From positions 165,863-229,862 of the forward strand of contig NZ_VZPJ01000011.1 of assembly GCF_008801605.1 (NCBI RefSeq): a stretch of 64,000 nt of DNA, written 5' to 3'. How positions within the stretch are numbered: the first letter of the stretch is position 1; each line of letters opens with the position of its first letter. The position numbers and the translations under genes were made by a program. The notes under the pieces were generated by a model, which worked only from the letters and a program-made list of their open reading frames with translations, had not been told where the DNA came from and searched no databases. The DNA comes from Pseudomonas brassicacearum subsp. brassicacearum. Its GTDB lineage: Bacteria > Pseudomonadota > Gammaproteobacteria > Pseudomonadales > Pseudomonadaceae. Below are positions 1-8,728 of the stretch, in pieces.

Positions 1-168
1 ATCTCGATGTTCCACTACCGCAACCATGGCGCGGCGGATGGCCGTGTGGTCGCCGGGCTGCAGGTGCCGCACGATGAGCGCCACCTGGTGCCGGCCGCCC
101 TGGAAGAAATCGGCTACCCGTACTGGGATGAAAGCGATAACCCGGCCTACCAACTGTTCCTGGGTTGA
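1..168 (+). CDS. ilvA: Threonine deaminase IlvA, C-terminal end (partial)
   Basis: The frame is open from the left edge and ends at TGA 166-168, giving the last 55 residues. They contain FHYRNHGAADGRVVAGLQVP and finish PAYQLFLG. The FHYRNHG element and the YPYWDESDNPAYQLFLG-type ending match the ACT-like regulatory C-terminus of biosynthetic threonine dehydratase, the first enzyme of isoleucine synthesis. The PLP-binding catalytic domain lies outside the window. Isoleucine feedback inhibition acts through this region in the family; that is knowledge of the family, not something visible here. Confidence 0.85.
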   Translation: MSMFHYRNHGAADGRVVAGLQVPHDERHLVPAALEEIGYPYWDESDNPAYQLFLG

Positions 169-213
169 TAAAGCCGGGCTAGGCTGTGAGCAAGACTTGA
201 GGAAAATCCAACA

Positions 214-639
214 ATGGAAACATTGACTGCGCTGAAGATCGCTCACGTCATCGCCACCGTACTGCTGCTGGCGGGCGCCCTGGGGCTGGCCATCTGGGTC
301 TGGCGCACGCGCCGCAACGGCGATGCCACGGCGGCGGCGCGCACGCTGCAACGTCCGCGGCTGTTCATCTGGCTGGTGATGATCCTGGCACTGGCAAGCC
401 TGCCCTTCACGGGCTGGTGGATGGTGCATCAGGTTGGCTGGTCGCTGGGGCAGACCTGGCTGCTGGCTTCCAGCGTGCTCTACACCGTGGCGGCGCTGGC
501 GGGGTTCTGGCTGGTGGTGCGACTGAACAAATTGCGCAAGACGCCGGGAGGTAGCGGGAAGTTTACCTTTGCCTTGGCGCTGTTCAGTGTTGTCTGCTTT
601 ATCGCCATTGCGGGGTTGATGGGGGCCAAGCCGGTTTAA
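214..639 (+). CDS. DUF2269-type integral membrane protein
   Basis: A 141-residue hydrophobic protein with four predicted membrane spans, at roughly residues 7-27, 48-68, 80-103 and 117-135. Basic loops such as WRTRRNG and RLNKLRKTPGG separate them. The layout resembles the DUF2269 family of small predicted membrane proteins, whose function is not established. It starts 45 bp after ilvA with GAGGAAAATCCAACA just before the ATG as ribosome site. It is convergent with the HAD gene, and a REP-type palindrome separates the two. The family assignment is from pattern only. Confidence 0.6.
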   Translation: METLTALKIAHVIATVLLLAGALGLAIWVWRTRRNGDATAAARTLQRPRLFIWLVMILALASLPFTGWWMVHQVGWSLGQTWLLASSVLYTVAALAGFWLVVRLNKLRKTPGGSGKFTFALALFSVVCFIAIAGLMGAKPV

Positions 640-647
640 AACACAGT

Positions 648-674
648 CTGTGGGAGCAAGGCTTGCTCCCACAG
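648..674. repeat. REP-type palindrome (GTGGGAGC family)
   Basis: A 13-bp perfect inverted repeat around one central base, CTGTGGGAGCAAG / CTTGCTCCCACAG. It sits exactly between two convergent genes, so it could also act as a bidirectional transcript end. Confidence 0.85.
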
Positions 675-1331
675 TCAATTGCGCAACGAAATCACCGGCC
701 AACCCCGCTTCTGGGCCTCGACCCGAAGATTCGGATCCGGATCCACCGCCACCGGATGCGTCACCACCTCCAGCAGCGCCAGGTCATTCATCGAGTCGCT
801 GTAGAAATAGCTGCCGTCGAGCGAATGCCCGGTCTCTTCCAGCCAACGGTTCAGCCGGGTCACCTTGCCCTCGCGAAAGCACGGGACATCCGTGCTGCGC
901 CCGCTGTAGCGCCCGTCGATCATCTCGCACTCGGTGGCGATCAGGGTTTCGACGCCCAGGCGCTCGGCAATCGGCCCGGTGACAAAGCGGTTGGTGGCGG
1001 TGATGATCACCAGCTTGTCGCCGGCGTCACGGTGCTTTTCCAGCAATTCGATGGCCTGGGGCAAGACGATCGGCTCGATGCAGTCGCGCATGTAGTCCAG
1101 GTGCCACTGGGCCAGCACGTGCATTTCGGTACGACCGAGAATTTCCAGGCAAAAATTCAGGTACTCGGCGTTGTCGAGCTTGCCGGCCAGGTAATCCTGG
1201 TAGAACTCGTCGTTGCGTGCCTTGTAGGTCACAGCGTCCAGGAAACCGCGCTCGCACAGGTAATCGCCCCACGCGTGGTCGCTGTCGCCGCCCAGCAATG
1301 TGTTGTCCAAGTCGAATAAAGCCAGCCGCAT
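675..1331 (-). CDS. HAD-superfamily phosphatase (possible histidinol-phosphatase)
   Basis: 218 residues with the complete HAD motif set. Motif I is FDLDNTLL, with nucleophile Asp7 and acid/base Asp9. Motif II is the IITATN stretch, the lysine of motif III lies in REGKVTRL, and motif IV is YSDSMND. The helical cap after motif I places it with SerB-like HAD-IB enzymes acting on small phosphomonoesters. It corresponds by neighbourhood to PA0335 of P. aeruginosa, upstream of and divergent from rppH-ptsP; from memory, that protein has been linked to histidinol-phosphate phosphatase activity. Substrate is therefore inference; the phosphatase fold is clear. Confidence 0.8.
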   Translation of the reverse strand: MRLALFDLDNTLLGGDSDHAWGDYLCERGFLDAVTYKARNDEFYQDYLAGKLDNAEYLNFCLEILGRTEMHVLAQWHLDYMRDCIEPIVLPQAIELLEKHRDAGDKLVIITATNRFVTGPIAERLGVETLIATECEMIDGRYSGRSTDVPCFREGKVTRLNRWLEETGHSLDGSYFYSDSMNDLALLEVVTHPVAVDPDPNLRVEAQKRGWPVISLRN

Positions 1332-1474
1332 TGCAGTTACTCGCTGAAAAATCTGAAGAAAGGCGTCCAGAATACGGACTTTTCACAAGAGTGCACATAA
1401 GCTAGGCGGGCTCGTTGCTGCTTTCACAACCTTTGTGGAACAATGCGGCGACATGCGTTTGCGAGGTTGTTGCC

Positions 1475-1954
1475 GTGATCGACCCCGATGGTTTCCGCCC
1501 CAATGTGGGGATCATTCTTACGAATGATGCAGGGCAGGTGCTATGGGCTCGCCGTATCAATCAAGACGCCTGGCAGTTTCCCCAGGGCGGGATCAACCCC
1601 CAGGAGACGCCGGAAGAGGCCTTGTACCGCGAGTTGAACGAAGAAGTGGGGCTTGAGCGAGAAGATGTCGAAATACTCGCCTGCACCCGAGGCTGGTTGC
1701 GCTATCGTTTGCCGCAACGCCTGGTCAGGACGCACAGCCAACCGCTGTGCATCGGCCAGAAGCAGAAATGGTTTCTCCTGCGCCTGATCTCCAACGAGCA
1801 GCGGGTGCGGATGGATTTGACCGGTAAACCGGAGTTCGATGGCTGGCGCTGGGTCAGCTATTGGTATCCGTTGGGCCAGGTGGTGACATTCAAGCGCGAA
1901 GTGTACCGACGCGCTCTCAAAGAGCTTGCCCCGCGCCTGCTGACGCGCGACTGA
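1475..1954 (+). CDS. rppH: RNA pyrophosphohydrolase RppH
   Basis: 159 residues if started at GTG 1475, giving MIDPDGFRPNVGI, the normal family N-terminus and length. An upstream ATG at 1415 adds 20 unrelated residues and is disfavoured. GAGG at 1463 is a plausible ribosome site. The Nudix box runs from residue 38 (GGINPQETPEEALYREL) through the metal-binding glutamates of the following NEEVGLE. RppH removes pyrophosphate from the 5' triphosphate end of mRNAs and so triggers RNase E-dependent decay. It lies 22 bp before ptsP on the same strand, an arrangement conserved in gamma-proteobacteria, and the two are probably co-transcribed. Confidence 0.95.
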   Translation: MIDPDGFRPNVGIILTNDAGQVLWARRINQDAWQFPQGGINPQETPEEALYRELNEEVGLEREDVEILACTRGWLRYRLPQRLVRTHSQPLCIGQKQKWFLLRLISNEQRVRMDLTGKPEFDGWRWVSYWYPLGQVVTFKREVYRRALKELAPRLLTRD

Positions 1955-1976
1955 CGACGGAGTTCGACCCCGAGCC

Positions 1977-4256
1977 ATGCTCAATACGCTGCGCAAGATC
2001 GTCCAGGAAGTTAACTCCGCCAAGGATCTCAAGGCGGCGTTGGGGATTATTGTATTGCGTGTCAAAGAGGCCATGGGCAGCCAGGTCTGCTCGGTCTACC
2101 TGCTGGATCCCGAGACCAATCGTTTCGTGCTGATGGCCACCGAGGGCTTGAACAAGCGCTCCATCGGCAAAGTCAGCATGGCCCCCAATGAAGGCCTGGT
2201 CGGTCTGGTCGGCACACGCGAAGAACCCCTGAACCTCGAAAACGCTGCGGATCACCCGCGCTACCGCTACTTTGCCGAAACCGGCGAAGAGCGCTATGCC
2301 TCGTTCCTCGGCGCACCGATCATCCACCACCGCCGCGTTGTCGGCGTGTTGGTCATCCAGCAAAAAGAACGCCGCCAGTTCGATGAGGGTGAAGAAGCCT
2401 TCCTCGTGACCATGAGCGCGCAACTGGCCGGGGTTATCGCCCACGCCGAGGCCACCGGCTCGATCAGCGGCCTGGGTCGACAGGGCAAGGGCATCCAGGA
2501 AGCCAAGTTCGTCGGCGTACCGGGTTCACCGGGCGCGGCGGTGGGCACGGCGGTGGTCATGTTGCCGCCCGCCGACCTGGACGTGGTGCCAGACAAGACC
2601 ATCACCGATATCGACGCCGAATTGGGCTTGTTCAAGACCGCCATCGAAGGCGTGCGCGCCGACATGCGCGCCCTGTCGGCCAAGCTGGCGACGCAGTTGC
2701 GCCCTGAAGAGCGCGCGCTGTTCGACGTTTACCTGATGATGCTCGACGATGCCTCCCTGGGCAGCGAAGTGACCACCATCATCAAGACCGGCCAGTGGGC
2801 CCAGGGCGCACTGCGCCAGGTGGTGACCGACCACGTCAACCGTTTCGAACTGATGGACGACGCCTATCTGCGCGAGCGGGCCTCGGACGTCAAGGACCTT
2901 GGCCGCCGGTTGCTGGCCTACTTGCAGCAAGAGCGCCAGCAGACCCTGGTCTACCCCGACAACACCATCCTGGTCAGCGAAGAGCTGACCCCGGCCATGC
3001 TCGGCGAAGTGCCCGAAGGCAAGCTGGCGGGGCTGGTCTCGGTATTGGGTTCGGGCAACTCCCACGTGGCAATCCTGGCCCGGGCCATGGGCATCCCGAC
3101 GGTGATGGGCCTGGTGGACCTGCCGTACTCCAAGGTCGACGGCATCCAGATGATCGTCGATGGCTACCACGGCGAGGTCTACACCAACCCCAGCGACGTG
3201 CTGCGCAAGCAGTTTGCCGATGTGGTCGAGGAAGAAAAGCAACTGTCCCTGGGCCTGGATGCGCTGCGCGACCTGCCGTGCGTGACGCTCGACGGCCACC
3301 GCATGCCGCTGTGGGTCAACACCGGCCTGCTGGCCGACGTGGCCCGGGCGCAGAAACGTGGCGCCGAAGGTGTGGGCCTGTACCGCACCGAAGTGCCGTT
3401 CATGATCAACCAGCGCTTCCCCAGCGAAAAGGAACAGCTGGCGATCTACCGCGAACAACTGGCCGCGTTCCACCCGCAACCGGTGACCATGCGCAGCCTG
3501 GACATCGGCGGCGACAAGTCCCTGTCCTACTTCCCGATCAAGGAAGACAACCCGTTCCTCGGCTGGCGCGGTATTCGCGTGACGCTCGACCACCCGGAAA
3601 TCTTCCTGGTCCAGGCCCGCGCCATGCTCAAGGCCAGCGAAGGCCTGAACAACCTGCGCATCCTGTTGCCGATGATCTCCGGCACCCATGAACTGGAAGA
3701 AGCCCTGCACCTGATCCACCGGGCCTGGGGCGAAGTACGCGACGAAGGCACCGATGTACCGATGCCGCCAGTGGGCGTGATGATCGAGATTCCGGCGGCG
3801 GTGTACCAGACCAAGGAACTGGCGCGGCAGGTGGACTTCCTGTCGGTGGGTTCCAACGACCTGACCCAGTATCTGCTGGCCGTGGACCGCAACAACCCGC
3901 GGGTCGCGGACCTGTACGACTACCTGCACCCGGCGGTGCTGCAAGCCTTGCAGAACGTGGTGCGTGATGCCCATGCCGAAGGCAAGCCGGTGAGCATCTG
4001 CGGCGAAATGGCCGGCGACCCGGCGGCGGCAGTGCTGCTGATGGCGATGGGGTTCGACAGCTTGTCGATGAACGCCACCAACCTGCCGAAAGTGAAGTGG
4101 ATGCTGCGCCAGATCAACCTCAGCAAGGCCCAGGAATTGCTCGCGGAGGTGATGACCATCGACAACCCGCAAGTAATCCACAGCTCCTTGCAACTGGCGC
4201 TGAAGAACCTTGGGTTGGCGCGGATGATCAATCCGGCTTCGAACAAGACCCTCTGA
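1977..4256 (+). CDS. ptsP: PEP-protein phosphotransferase PtsP (enzyme I-Ntr)
   Basis: 759 residues, the full length expected. An N-terminal GAF domain (about 15-155) is followed by the enzyme I domains. The phosphorylated histidine is His363 in GSGNSHVAILARAMG. The PEP-binding barrel follows, with GVGLYRTEVPF, the arginine motif SLDIGGDKSL, the SVGSNDLTQY signature and CGEMAGDP near the C-terminus. It takes phosphate from PEP and passes it to the nitrogen-type HPr (PtsO), and the GAF domain senses nitrogen status in the known family. Cytosolic. The PtsO and PtsN partners are not in this window. Confidence 0.97.
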   Translation: MLNTLRKIVQEVNSAKDLKAALGIIVLRVKEAMGSQVCSVYLLDPETNRFVLMATEGLNKRSIGKVSMAPNEGLVGLVGTREEPLNLENAADHPRYRYFAETGEERYASFLGAPIIHHRRVVGVLVIQQKERRQFDEGEEAFLVTMSAQLAGVIAHAEATGSISGLGRQGKGIQEAKFVGVPGSPGAAVGTAVVMLPPADLDVVPDKTITDIDAELGLFKTAIEGVRADMRALSAKLATQLRPEERALFDVYLMMLDDASLGSEVTTIIKTGQWAQGALRQVVTDHVNRFELMDDAYLRERASDVKDLGRRLLAYLQQERQQTLVYPDNTILVSEELTPAMLGEVPEGKLAGLVSVLGSGNSHVAILARAMGIPTVMGLVDLPYSKVDGIQMIVDGYHGEVYTNPSDVLRKQFADVVEEEKQLSLGLDALRDLPCVTLDGHRMPLWVNTGLLADVARAQKRGAEGVGLYRTEVPFMINQRFPSEKEQLAIYREQLAAFHPQPVTMRSLDIGGDKSLSYFPIKEDNPFLGWRGIRVTLDHPEIFLVQARAMLKASEGLNNLRILLPMISGTHELEEALHLIHRAWGEVRDEGTDVPMPPVGVMIEIPAAVYQTKELARQVDFLSVGSNDLTQYLLAVDRNNPRVADLYDYLHPAVLQALQNVVRDAHAEGKPVSICGEMAGDPAAAVLLMAMGFDSLSMNATNLPKVKWMLRQINLSKAQELLAEVMTIDNPQVIHSSLQLALKNLGLARMINPASNKTL

Positions 4257-4260
4257 CCCC

Positions 4261-4356
4261 TATCGCGAGCAAGCTCGCTCCCACAGGGGATCTCGGTTGT
4301 TCACAAAATATGTGTTCACTGAAGATCCACTGTGGGAGCGAGCTTGCTCGCGATGA
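4261..4356. repeat. Inverted pair of REP elements (REPIN)
   Basis: TATCGCGAGCAAGCTCGCTCCCACAG at the left and its near-exact reverse complement ending GCTTGCTCGCGATGA at the right flank about 45 bp of unrelated DNA. It lies between the convergent ends of ptsP and the NRDE gene. Confidence 0.85.
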
Positions 4357-4379
4357 GGCCGGCAATCACACAGCAAAAA

Positions 4380-5126
4380 CTAAACCCTGACTTCCACCTC
4401 CCCCAAATGCCCCCCATGCGGCCCGAAACTGCGCTCGACCATCTGCCGCGTCCCGTCGGCATGGACAATCAGCGCCGTACTGGCCCGCGTCCCGTAGGCC
4501 GGGCTGGCGATGAACACACTCGATAGCAGCATCTCGGTCGCCACTCCCACCCCCGTATCAGGCAGCTCAGCCACCGAAGCAGGTTGCGGGTCGTTCAACA
4601 GCGTAAGCAGTGCCTCAGGCCGCGGATCGTCCAGCACTTCGCCCAGCGCCGTGCGGGCCTTGAGCAACTTGGGCCAGGGTGTGTTCAGCCCAGCGTTCGA
4701 CAAGCCATAGAGCCCCTCGCCCAACCGCTGCGGCTGGGTATCGCGGGCGTTGTGGTGCCAGAGCTCGACGCCATCGCCGAGCAGCAGGTTGAACCCACCA
4801 TACTCGCTGGCGCGGGGCACGATTTCGCTCAAATACTCGGCAATCGAAAGATTTCCGGTCAGAAACCGCGCCACCAGTTCGCCACGCGACTTGAATGCCG
4901 GCAACTGGCCCGGGTCACGAATGTTGGTCAGCGCTGCAAAGCGCCCCTCGGCGCCAATGCCGAGCCAGGTGCCGCCGGCCTCCAGGTCGCGCCCGGCATG
5001 CACATGGGGCGCATCAGGCCACTGGGCCAGGGGCAAGGTCGGCCGGGCATAGAACTCGTCGCGGTTGGCCGCCACGATCAGCGGCCGGGCATGGCCGGGT
5101 CGCCAGGCAAATACGATCAGGCACAT
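4380..5126 (-). CDS. NRDE/TANGO2-family protein
   Basis: 248 residues starting MCLIVFAWRPGH at 5126. This start is preferred because AGGACAACCTG precedes it and because the family begins MC-[IL]. The frame stays open further upstream, but that stretch runs through a repeat palindrome. The name-giving motif AANRDEFYARPT is near residue 20, followed by AGRDLEAGGTWLG and ALTNIRDP. Bacterial NRDE proteins are homologues of animal TANGO2. Their biochemical role is unsettled, with haem mobilisation proposed. It keeps the usual Pseudomonas position between ptsP and the TauE-lgt-thyA group. Confidence 0.85.
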   Translation of the reverse strand: MCLIVFAWRPGHARPLIVAANRDEFYARPTLPLAQWPDAPHVHAGRDLEAGGTWLGIGAEGRFAALTNIRDPGQLPAFKSRGELVARFLTGNLSIAEYLSEIVPRASEYGGFNLLLGDGVELWHHNARDTQPQRLGEGLYGLSNAGLNTPWPKLLKARTALGEVLDDPRPEALLTLLNDPQPASVAELPDTGVGVATEMLLSSVFIASPAYGTRASTALIVHADGTRQMVERSFGPHGGHLGEVEVRV

Positions 5127-5168
5127 CAGGTTGTCCTGTTTAAAAATGAAGCTGAACGACACCGCTTT

Positions 5169-5198
5169 TGTGGCGAGGGGATTTATCCCCTCGCCACA
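5169..5198. repeat. Palindrome of the GTGGCGAGGGGAT type
   Basis: TGTGGCGAGGGGAT and ATCCCCTCGCCACA are separated by two bases. This is a different repeat sequence from the GTGGGAGC elements. It recurs as the outer arms of the element at 46277-46407. Confidence 0.8.
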
Positions 5199-5322
5199 GG
5201 GACAGCGATCATTAGCCACTCTACTCACACATCCATCATGCATCCATCGCCTTCAGTGGAGCCAGGGACCATGGATCCGTTACCATGCCGCTCTTATTTC
5301 GGGGATGGGTGGGGAGACGCTG

Positions 5323-6105
5323 GTGGAATTTGTGCTCTATCTGCTGCTCGGCGCCTGCGCCGGCGTGCTGGCCGGGTTGTTCGGCGTGGGGGGCGGGATC
5401 ATCATCGTCCCGGTGCTGGTGTTCAGTTTCACCCTGCAGGGCTTCGACCCGCAGGTGTTGACGCACCTGGCCGTCGGCACCTCGCTGGCATCAATCATCT
5501 TCACCTCGGTCAATGCCGTGCGTGAGCACCAGCGCAAAGGCGCGGTGCGCTGGCCGATTTTCGCCTGGATGACCGTCGGGATCCTGATCGGTGCCGGATT
5601 CGGCGCGATCACCGCCGAAGCGATTTCCGGCCCGCACCTGCAAAAGATCATCGGCGTGTTCGCCCTGATCGTTGCCGTGCAACTGGCCCTGGACTTCAAG
5701 CCCAACGCCAGTCGCAGCGTACCGGGCAAGGCCGGACTGACCCTGGCCGGCACGGTGATCGGCTGGGCCTCGGCGATTTTCGGCATCGGTGGCGGTTCGC
5801 TGACCGTGCCGTTCCTGACCTGGCGCAGCGTGCCGATGCAGCAGGCGGTCGCAACCTCATCGGCCTGCGGACTGCCCATCGCCGTGGTCAGTGCTTTAAG
5901 TTTCATGATTCTGGGCTGGCACGATCCGCTGCTGCCGGCCCATAGTCTCGGTTTTGTGTATTTGCCGGCGCTGCTGGGCATCGCCCTGACCAGCATGGTC
6001 TTCGCCCGCTTCGGCGCGCGGCTGGCCCATCGCCTGTCACCGCGCTTGCTCAAGCGGCTGTTCGCCGCCCTGCTATTCTGCGTCGGCTTGAGTTTCCTGT
6101 TCTGA
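5323..6105 (+). CDS. TauE/SafE-family membrane transporter
   Basis: 260 residues starting at GTG 5323. GGGGAGA lies six bases upstream, and the membrane protein then begins directly with VEFVLYLLLGACAG; an ATG at 5305 would add six residues. Eight hydrophobic spans are visible. The two internal repeats each carry the glycine-rich family motif, GLFGVGGGIIIVP near residue 20 and AIFGIGGGSLTVP in the second half. The family exports sulfite, sulfoacetate or related anions across the inner membrane. The substrate here is unknown. It precedes lgt with 68 bp between them and may share its transcript. Confidence 0.85.
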   Translation: MEFVLYLLLGACAGVLAGLFGVGGGIIIVPVLVFSFTLQGFDPQVLTHLAVGTSLASIIFTSVNAVREHQRKGAVRWPIFAWMTVGILIGAGFGAITAEAISGPHLQKIIGVFALIVAVQLALDFKPNASRSVPGKAGLTLAGTVIGWASAIFGIGGGSLTVPFLTWRSVPMQQAVATSSACGLPIAVVSALSFMILGWHDPLLPAHSLGFVYLPALLGIALTSMVFARFGARLAHRLSPRLLKRLFAALLFCVGLSFLF

Positions 6106-6173
6106 CGCAATCCTGGCTTAATCCCGAGGTGGCACCGTCGCCCGGGTATTTTTGACGTTTACGAGGAATATCA

Positions 6174-6983
6174 ATGCTGCCTTACCCGCAGATCGATCCG
6201 GTGGCCCTGGCCATCGGCCCGCTGAAAATCCACTGGTACGGCCTGATGTACCTGGTCGGCATCGGCGGCGCCTGGTTGCTGGCGTCGCGCAGGCTCAACC
6301 GTTTCGACCCGACCTGGAACAAGGAAAAGCTCTCCGACCTGGTGTTCTGGCTATCCATGGGCGTGATCGTCGGCGGGCGCCTGGGTTACGTGCTGTTCTA
6401 CGACCTGAGTGCGTACCTGGCCAACCCGACGCTGATCTTCGAGGTCTGGAAGGGCGGCATGTCGTTCCACGGTGGGTTCATCGGCGTGATGCTGGCGGCG
6501 TTGTGGTTCGGCAAGCGCAACAACAAATCGTTTTTCGAGCTGATGGACTTCGTCGCGCCGATGGTGCCGATCGGCCTGGGCGCCGGGCGCATCGGCAACT
6601 TCATCAATGCCGAATTGTGGGGCAAGCCGACCGACGTGCCGTGGGCGATGATCTTTCCGCCGTTCAGCGATCCGGCGCAGCTGCCGCGCCACCCGTCGCA
6701 GCTGTATCAGTTCGCCCTCGAAGGCGTGGCACTGTTCCTGATCCTCTGGCTGTTCTCGCGCAAGCCACGGCCAACCATGGCGGTGTCGGGCATGTTTGCG
6801 CTGTTCTACGGGATCTTCCGTTTCATCGTTGAATTCGTCCGCGTACCGGACGCCCAGCTCGGCTATCTGGCGTGGAACTGGCTGACCATGGGCCAGGTGC
6901 TGTGCCTGCCGATGATCGTCGGCGGCCTGGCGCTGATCTGGCTGGCTTATCATCGTGCGCCGGCTGCGGCGGCCAAGGTTTAA
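6174..6983 (+). CDS. lgt: Prolipoprotein diacylglyceryl transferase Lgt
   Basis: 269 residues with seven predicted membrane spans. The family signature GLGAGRIGNFINAELWG and the essential HGGFIGVML motif are both present. Lgt moves diacylglycerol from phosphatidylglycerol to the lipobox cysteine of prolipoproteins in the inner membrane. Likely substrates in this window include the two efflux adaptors and the TolC-like protein, which have lipoboxes. GAGGAATATCA before the ATG supports the start. It is followed by thyA after a 49-bp gap, the classical lgt-thyA pairing. Confidence 0.97.
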   Translation: MLPYPQIDPVALAIGPLKIHWYGLMYLVGIGGAWLLASRRLNRFDPTWNKEKLSDLVFWLSMGVIVGGRLGYVLFYDLSAYLANPTLIFEVWKGGMSFHGGFIGVMLAALWFGKRNNKSFFELMDFVAPMVPIGLGAGRIGNFINAELWGKPTDVPWAMIFPPFSDPAQLPRHPSQLYQFALEGVALFLILWLFSRKPRPTMAVSGMFALFYGIFRFIVEFVRVPDAQLGYLAWNWLTMGQVLCLPMIVGGLALIWLAYHRAPAAAAKV

Positions 6984-7032
6984 AATTCGAACCCCGGGGC
7001 GCTGGCCCCGGGTTCAAGGACACAGGTAACCC

Positions 7033-8004
7033 ATGAAGCAATATCTCGATCTGGTGGCCCACGTCATCAAGAACGGCACCAAGCAAGCCAACCGCACCGG
7101 TGTGAACACCATCAGCTTCCCCGGCGCCATGCTGCGCTATGACTTGAAAGATGGCTTCCCAGCCATCACCACCCGCAAGATGGCCTTCAAATCGGCCATC
7201 GGCGAGATGTGCGGCTTCCTGCGCGGCGTGAACAATGCCGCCGAATTCCGAGCCCTGGGCTGCAAGGTCTGGGACCAGAACGCCAACGAAAACGCCCAGT
7301 GGCTGGCCAACCCGTTCCGCCAGGGCGAAGACGACCTGGGCGAGATCTATGGCGTGCAATGGCGCAAGTGGCCGGCCTACAAACAGATCCCCCTGAGCAA
7401 CCCGGCGGCCATCGAGCAGACCCTGGCCCAGGGTTACCGGCAGATCGCCGAAGGCGAAGAAAACGGCCAGGCCTACGTGGTGCTGTACAAGGCCATCGAC
7501 CAGGTTCGCCAGTGTGTCGACACCATCATCAAGGACCCGGGCAGCCGGCGCATCCTGTTCCACGGCTGGAACTGCGCCCAGCTCGATGAGATGGCCCTGC
7601 CGCCGTGCCACCTGCTCTACCAGTTCCACCCGAATGTCGAGACCAGGGAAATCTCCCTGACCCTCTATATCCGCTCCAACGACCTGGGCCTGGGTACGCC
7701 GTTCAACCTCACCGAAGGCGCCGCGCTGCTGAGCCTGATCGGTCGCCTGACCGGCTACACACCGCGCTGGTTCACCTATTTCATCGGCGATGCCCACGTC
7801 TACGAAAACCACTTGGACATGCTTAACGAACAGCTCACGCGCGAGCCGTTCCCGATGCCCAAGCTGGTGATTTCCGAGCGTGTGCCGGAATTCGCCAAGA
7901 CCGGTGTGTACCAGCCTGAGTGGCTGGAGTTGGTGGAACCGAGCGACTTCTCCCTCGAAGGCTACCAGCACCACGCGCCGATGACCGCGCCGATGGCGGT
8001 CTAA
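7033..8004 (+). CDS. thyA: Thymidylate synthase ThyA (323-residue form)
   Basis: It converts dUMP to dTMP with methylene-tetrahydrofolate. The catalytic cysteine is Cys192 in MALPPCHLLYQF. Other conserved blocks are NRTGVNT near residue 20, the phosphate-binding DPGSRRILFHGWN, and GDAHVYENH. The protein is about 60 residues longer than the 264-residue E. coli enzyme. The extra material lies mainly in the small domain at residues 88-100 and 118-160, with a smaller insertion near the C-terminus. This long form is known from other fluorescent pseudomonads. The clear ATG follows a short lgt-thyA spacer. Confidence 0.95.
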   Translation: MKQYLDLVAHVIKNGTKQANRTGVNTISFPGAMLRYDLKDGFPAITTRKMAFKSAIGEMCGFLRGVNNAAEFRALGCKVWDQNANENAQWLANPFRQGEDDLGEIYGVQWRKWPAYKQIPLSNPAAIEQTLAQGYRQIAEGEENGQAYVVLYKAIDQVRQCVDTIIKDPGSRRILFHGWNCAQLDEMALPPCHLLYQFHPNVETREISLTLYIRSNDLGLGTPFNLTEGAALLSLIGRLTGYTPRWFTYFIGDAHVYENHLDMLNEQLTREPFPMPKLVISERVPEFAKTGVYQPEWLELVEPSDFSLEGYQHHAPMTAPMAV

Positions 8005-8034
8005 AAGAATCCCACCATCACCCCTGTGGACGGG

Positions 8035-8154
8035 CCTGTGGGAGCAAAGCTTGCTCGCGATGGAAACGCCTCGATCCGTCAGAAGATCGCGTTATCGTTC
8101 ATCGCGAGCAAGCTTTGCTCCCACAGGATCGCACCAAGCTTTGCTCCCGCAGGC
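8035..8154. repeat. REP elements, two inverted plus a third partial copy
   Basis: CCTGTGGGAGCAAAGCTTGC at 8035 is inverted at 8100-8127 (ATCGCGAGCAAGCTTTGCTC). A third truncated copy, AAGCTTTGCTCCCGCAG, is at 8137-8153. They fill the gap between thyA and the convergent cadR. Confidence 0.8.
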
Positions 8155-8195
8155 TCGCCTATAGGCCTCTGTGTATTCGGATTAGCGGCAAGGGC

Positions 8196-8642
8196 TCAAT
8201 GCCCGTGGCTGCGCCCCACATGCGAATGCTCCACCTCCGGCGCCACCGCTCCACTGACTTCCAACCGCTGCAAGATCCCGCATTGATCCAGGTCCGGTCC
8301 TTCGCCGCAGCGATGGCGCAGGTCGATCAGTTGCGTCTGCAACGCCAGCAGGCCGTCGATGCGGGCCTTGACGTGTTGAATGTGTTCGTCGATCAGCGCG
8401 TTGACGCTTTCGCACTGGTCCTGGGGGCTGTCGCGCAGGGCCAGGAGGCTGCGGATTTCTTCCAGGGTCATGTCCAGGGTGCGGCAGTTGCGGATGAACG
8501 TCAGCCGCTCGGCATGGGCCTGGGTGTAGACGCGGTAATTGCCGTCGCTGCGGGCCGGTTCCGGCAGCAAGCCTTCGCGCTCGTAGTAACGGATGGTTTC
8601 GACCTGGCAGTCAGTGATTTTCGCCAGTTCTCCGATCTTCAT
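8196..8642 (-). CDS. cadR: MerR-family metal regulator CadR
   Basis: 149 residues starting MKIGELAK at 8642, with GGGAGG ten bases upstream. The N-terminal winged helix contains TVETIRYYEREGLL-type sequence, followed by the dimerisation helix. The metal-binding region has cysteines in QDQCESVNAL and in the RHRCGEGPDLDQCGI loop, the CadR/PbrR spacing. The C-terminal tail EVEHSHVGRSHGH is histidine-rich, as in Pseudomonas CadR. It activates the divergent cadA promoter when it binds Cd(II), and also responds to Zn/Pb in the family. The operator lies in the 86-bp gap between the two start codons. Confidence 0.93.
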   Translation of the reverse strand: MKIGELAKITDCQVETIRYYEREGLLPEPARSDGNYRVYTQAHAERLTFIRNCRTLDMTLEEIRSLLALRDSPQDQCESVNALIDEHIQHVKARIDGLLALQTQLIDLRHRCGEGPDLDQCGILQRLEVSGAVAPEVEHSHVGRSHGH

Positions 8643-8665
8643 GGTGCGGCCTCCCAAATAGGTGC

Positions 8666-8695
8666 TTGACCCTATAGTGGCTACAGGGTCTTTAC
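8666..8695 (+). promoter_or_regulatory. CadR operator / cadA promoter
   Basis: A -35-like TTGACC at 8666 overlaps a palindrome (ACCCTATAG / CTACAGGGT, 8669-8689). The over-long spacer of about 19 bp before TTTACT is typical of MerR-controlled promoters, where the activator untwists the spacer. The direction fits cadA. Confidence 0.85.
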
Positions 8696-8728
8696 TGCGC
8701 AACAGGCACTTTTCACGGACGTCACCCG

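Noticed and set aside
4380..5243. Longer NRDE protein starting at 5243
   Set aside because: The extra 39 residues run through a repeat palindrome and lack a ribosome site; the start at 5126 has both the site and the family N-terminus.
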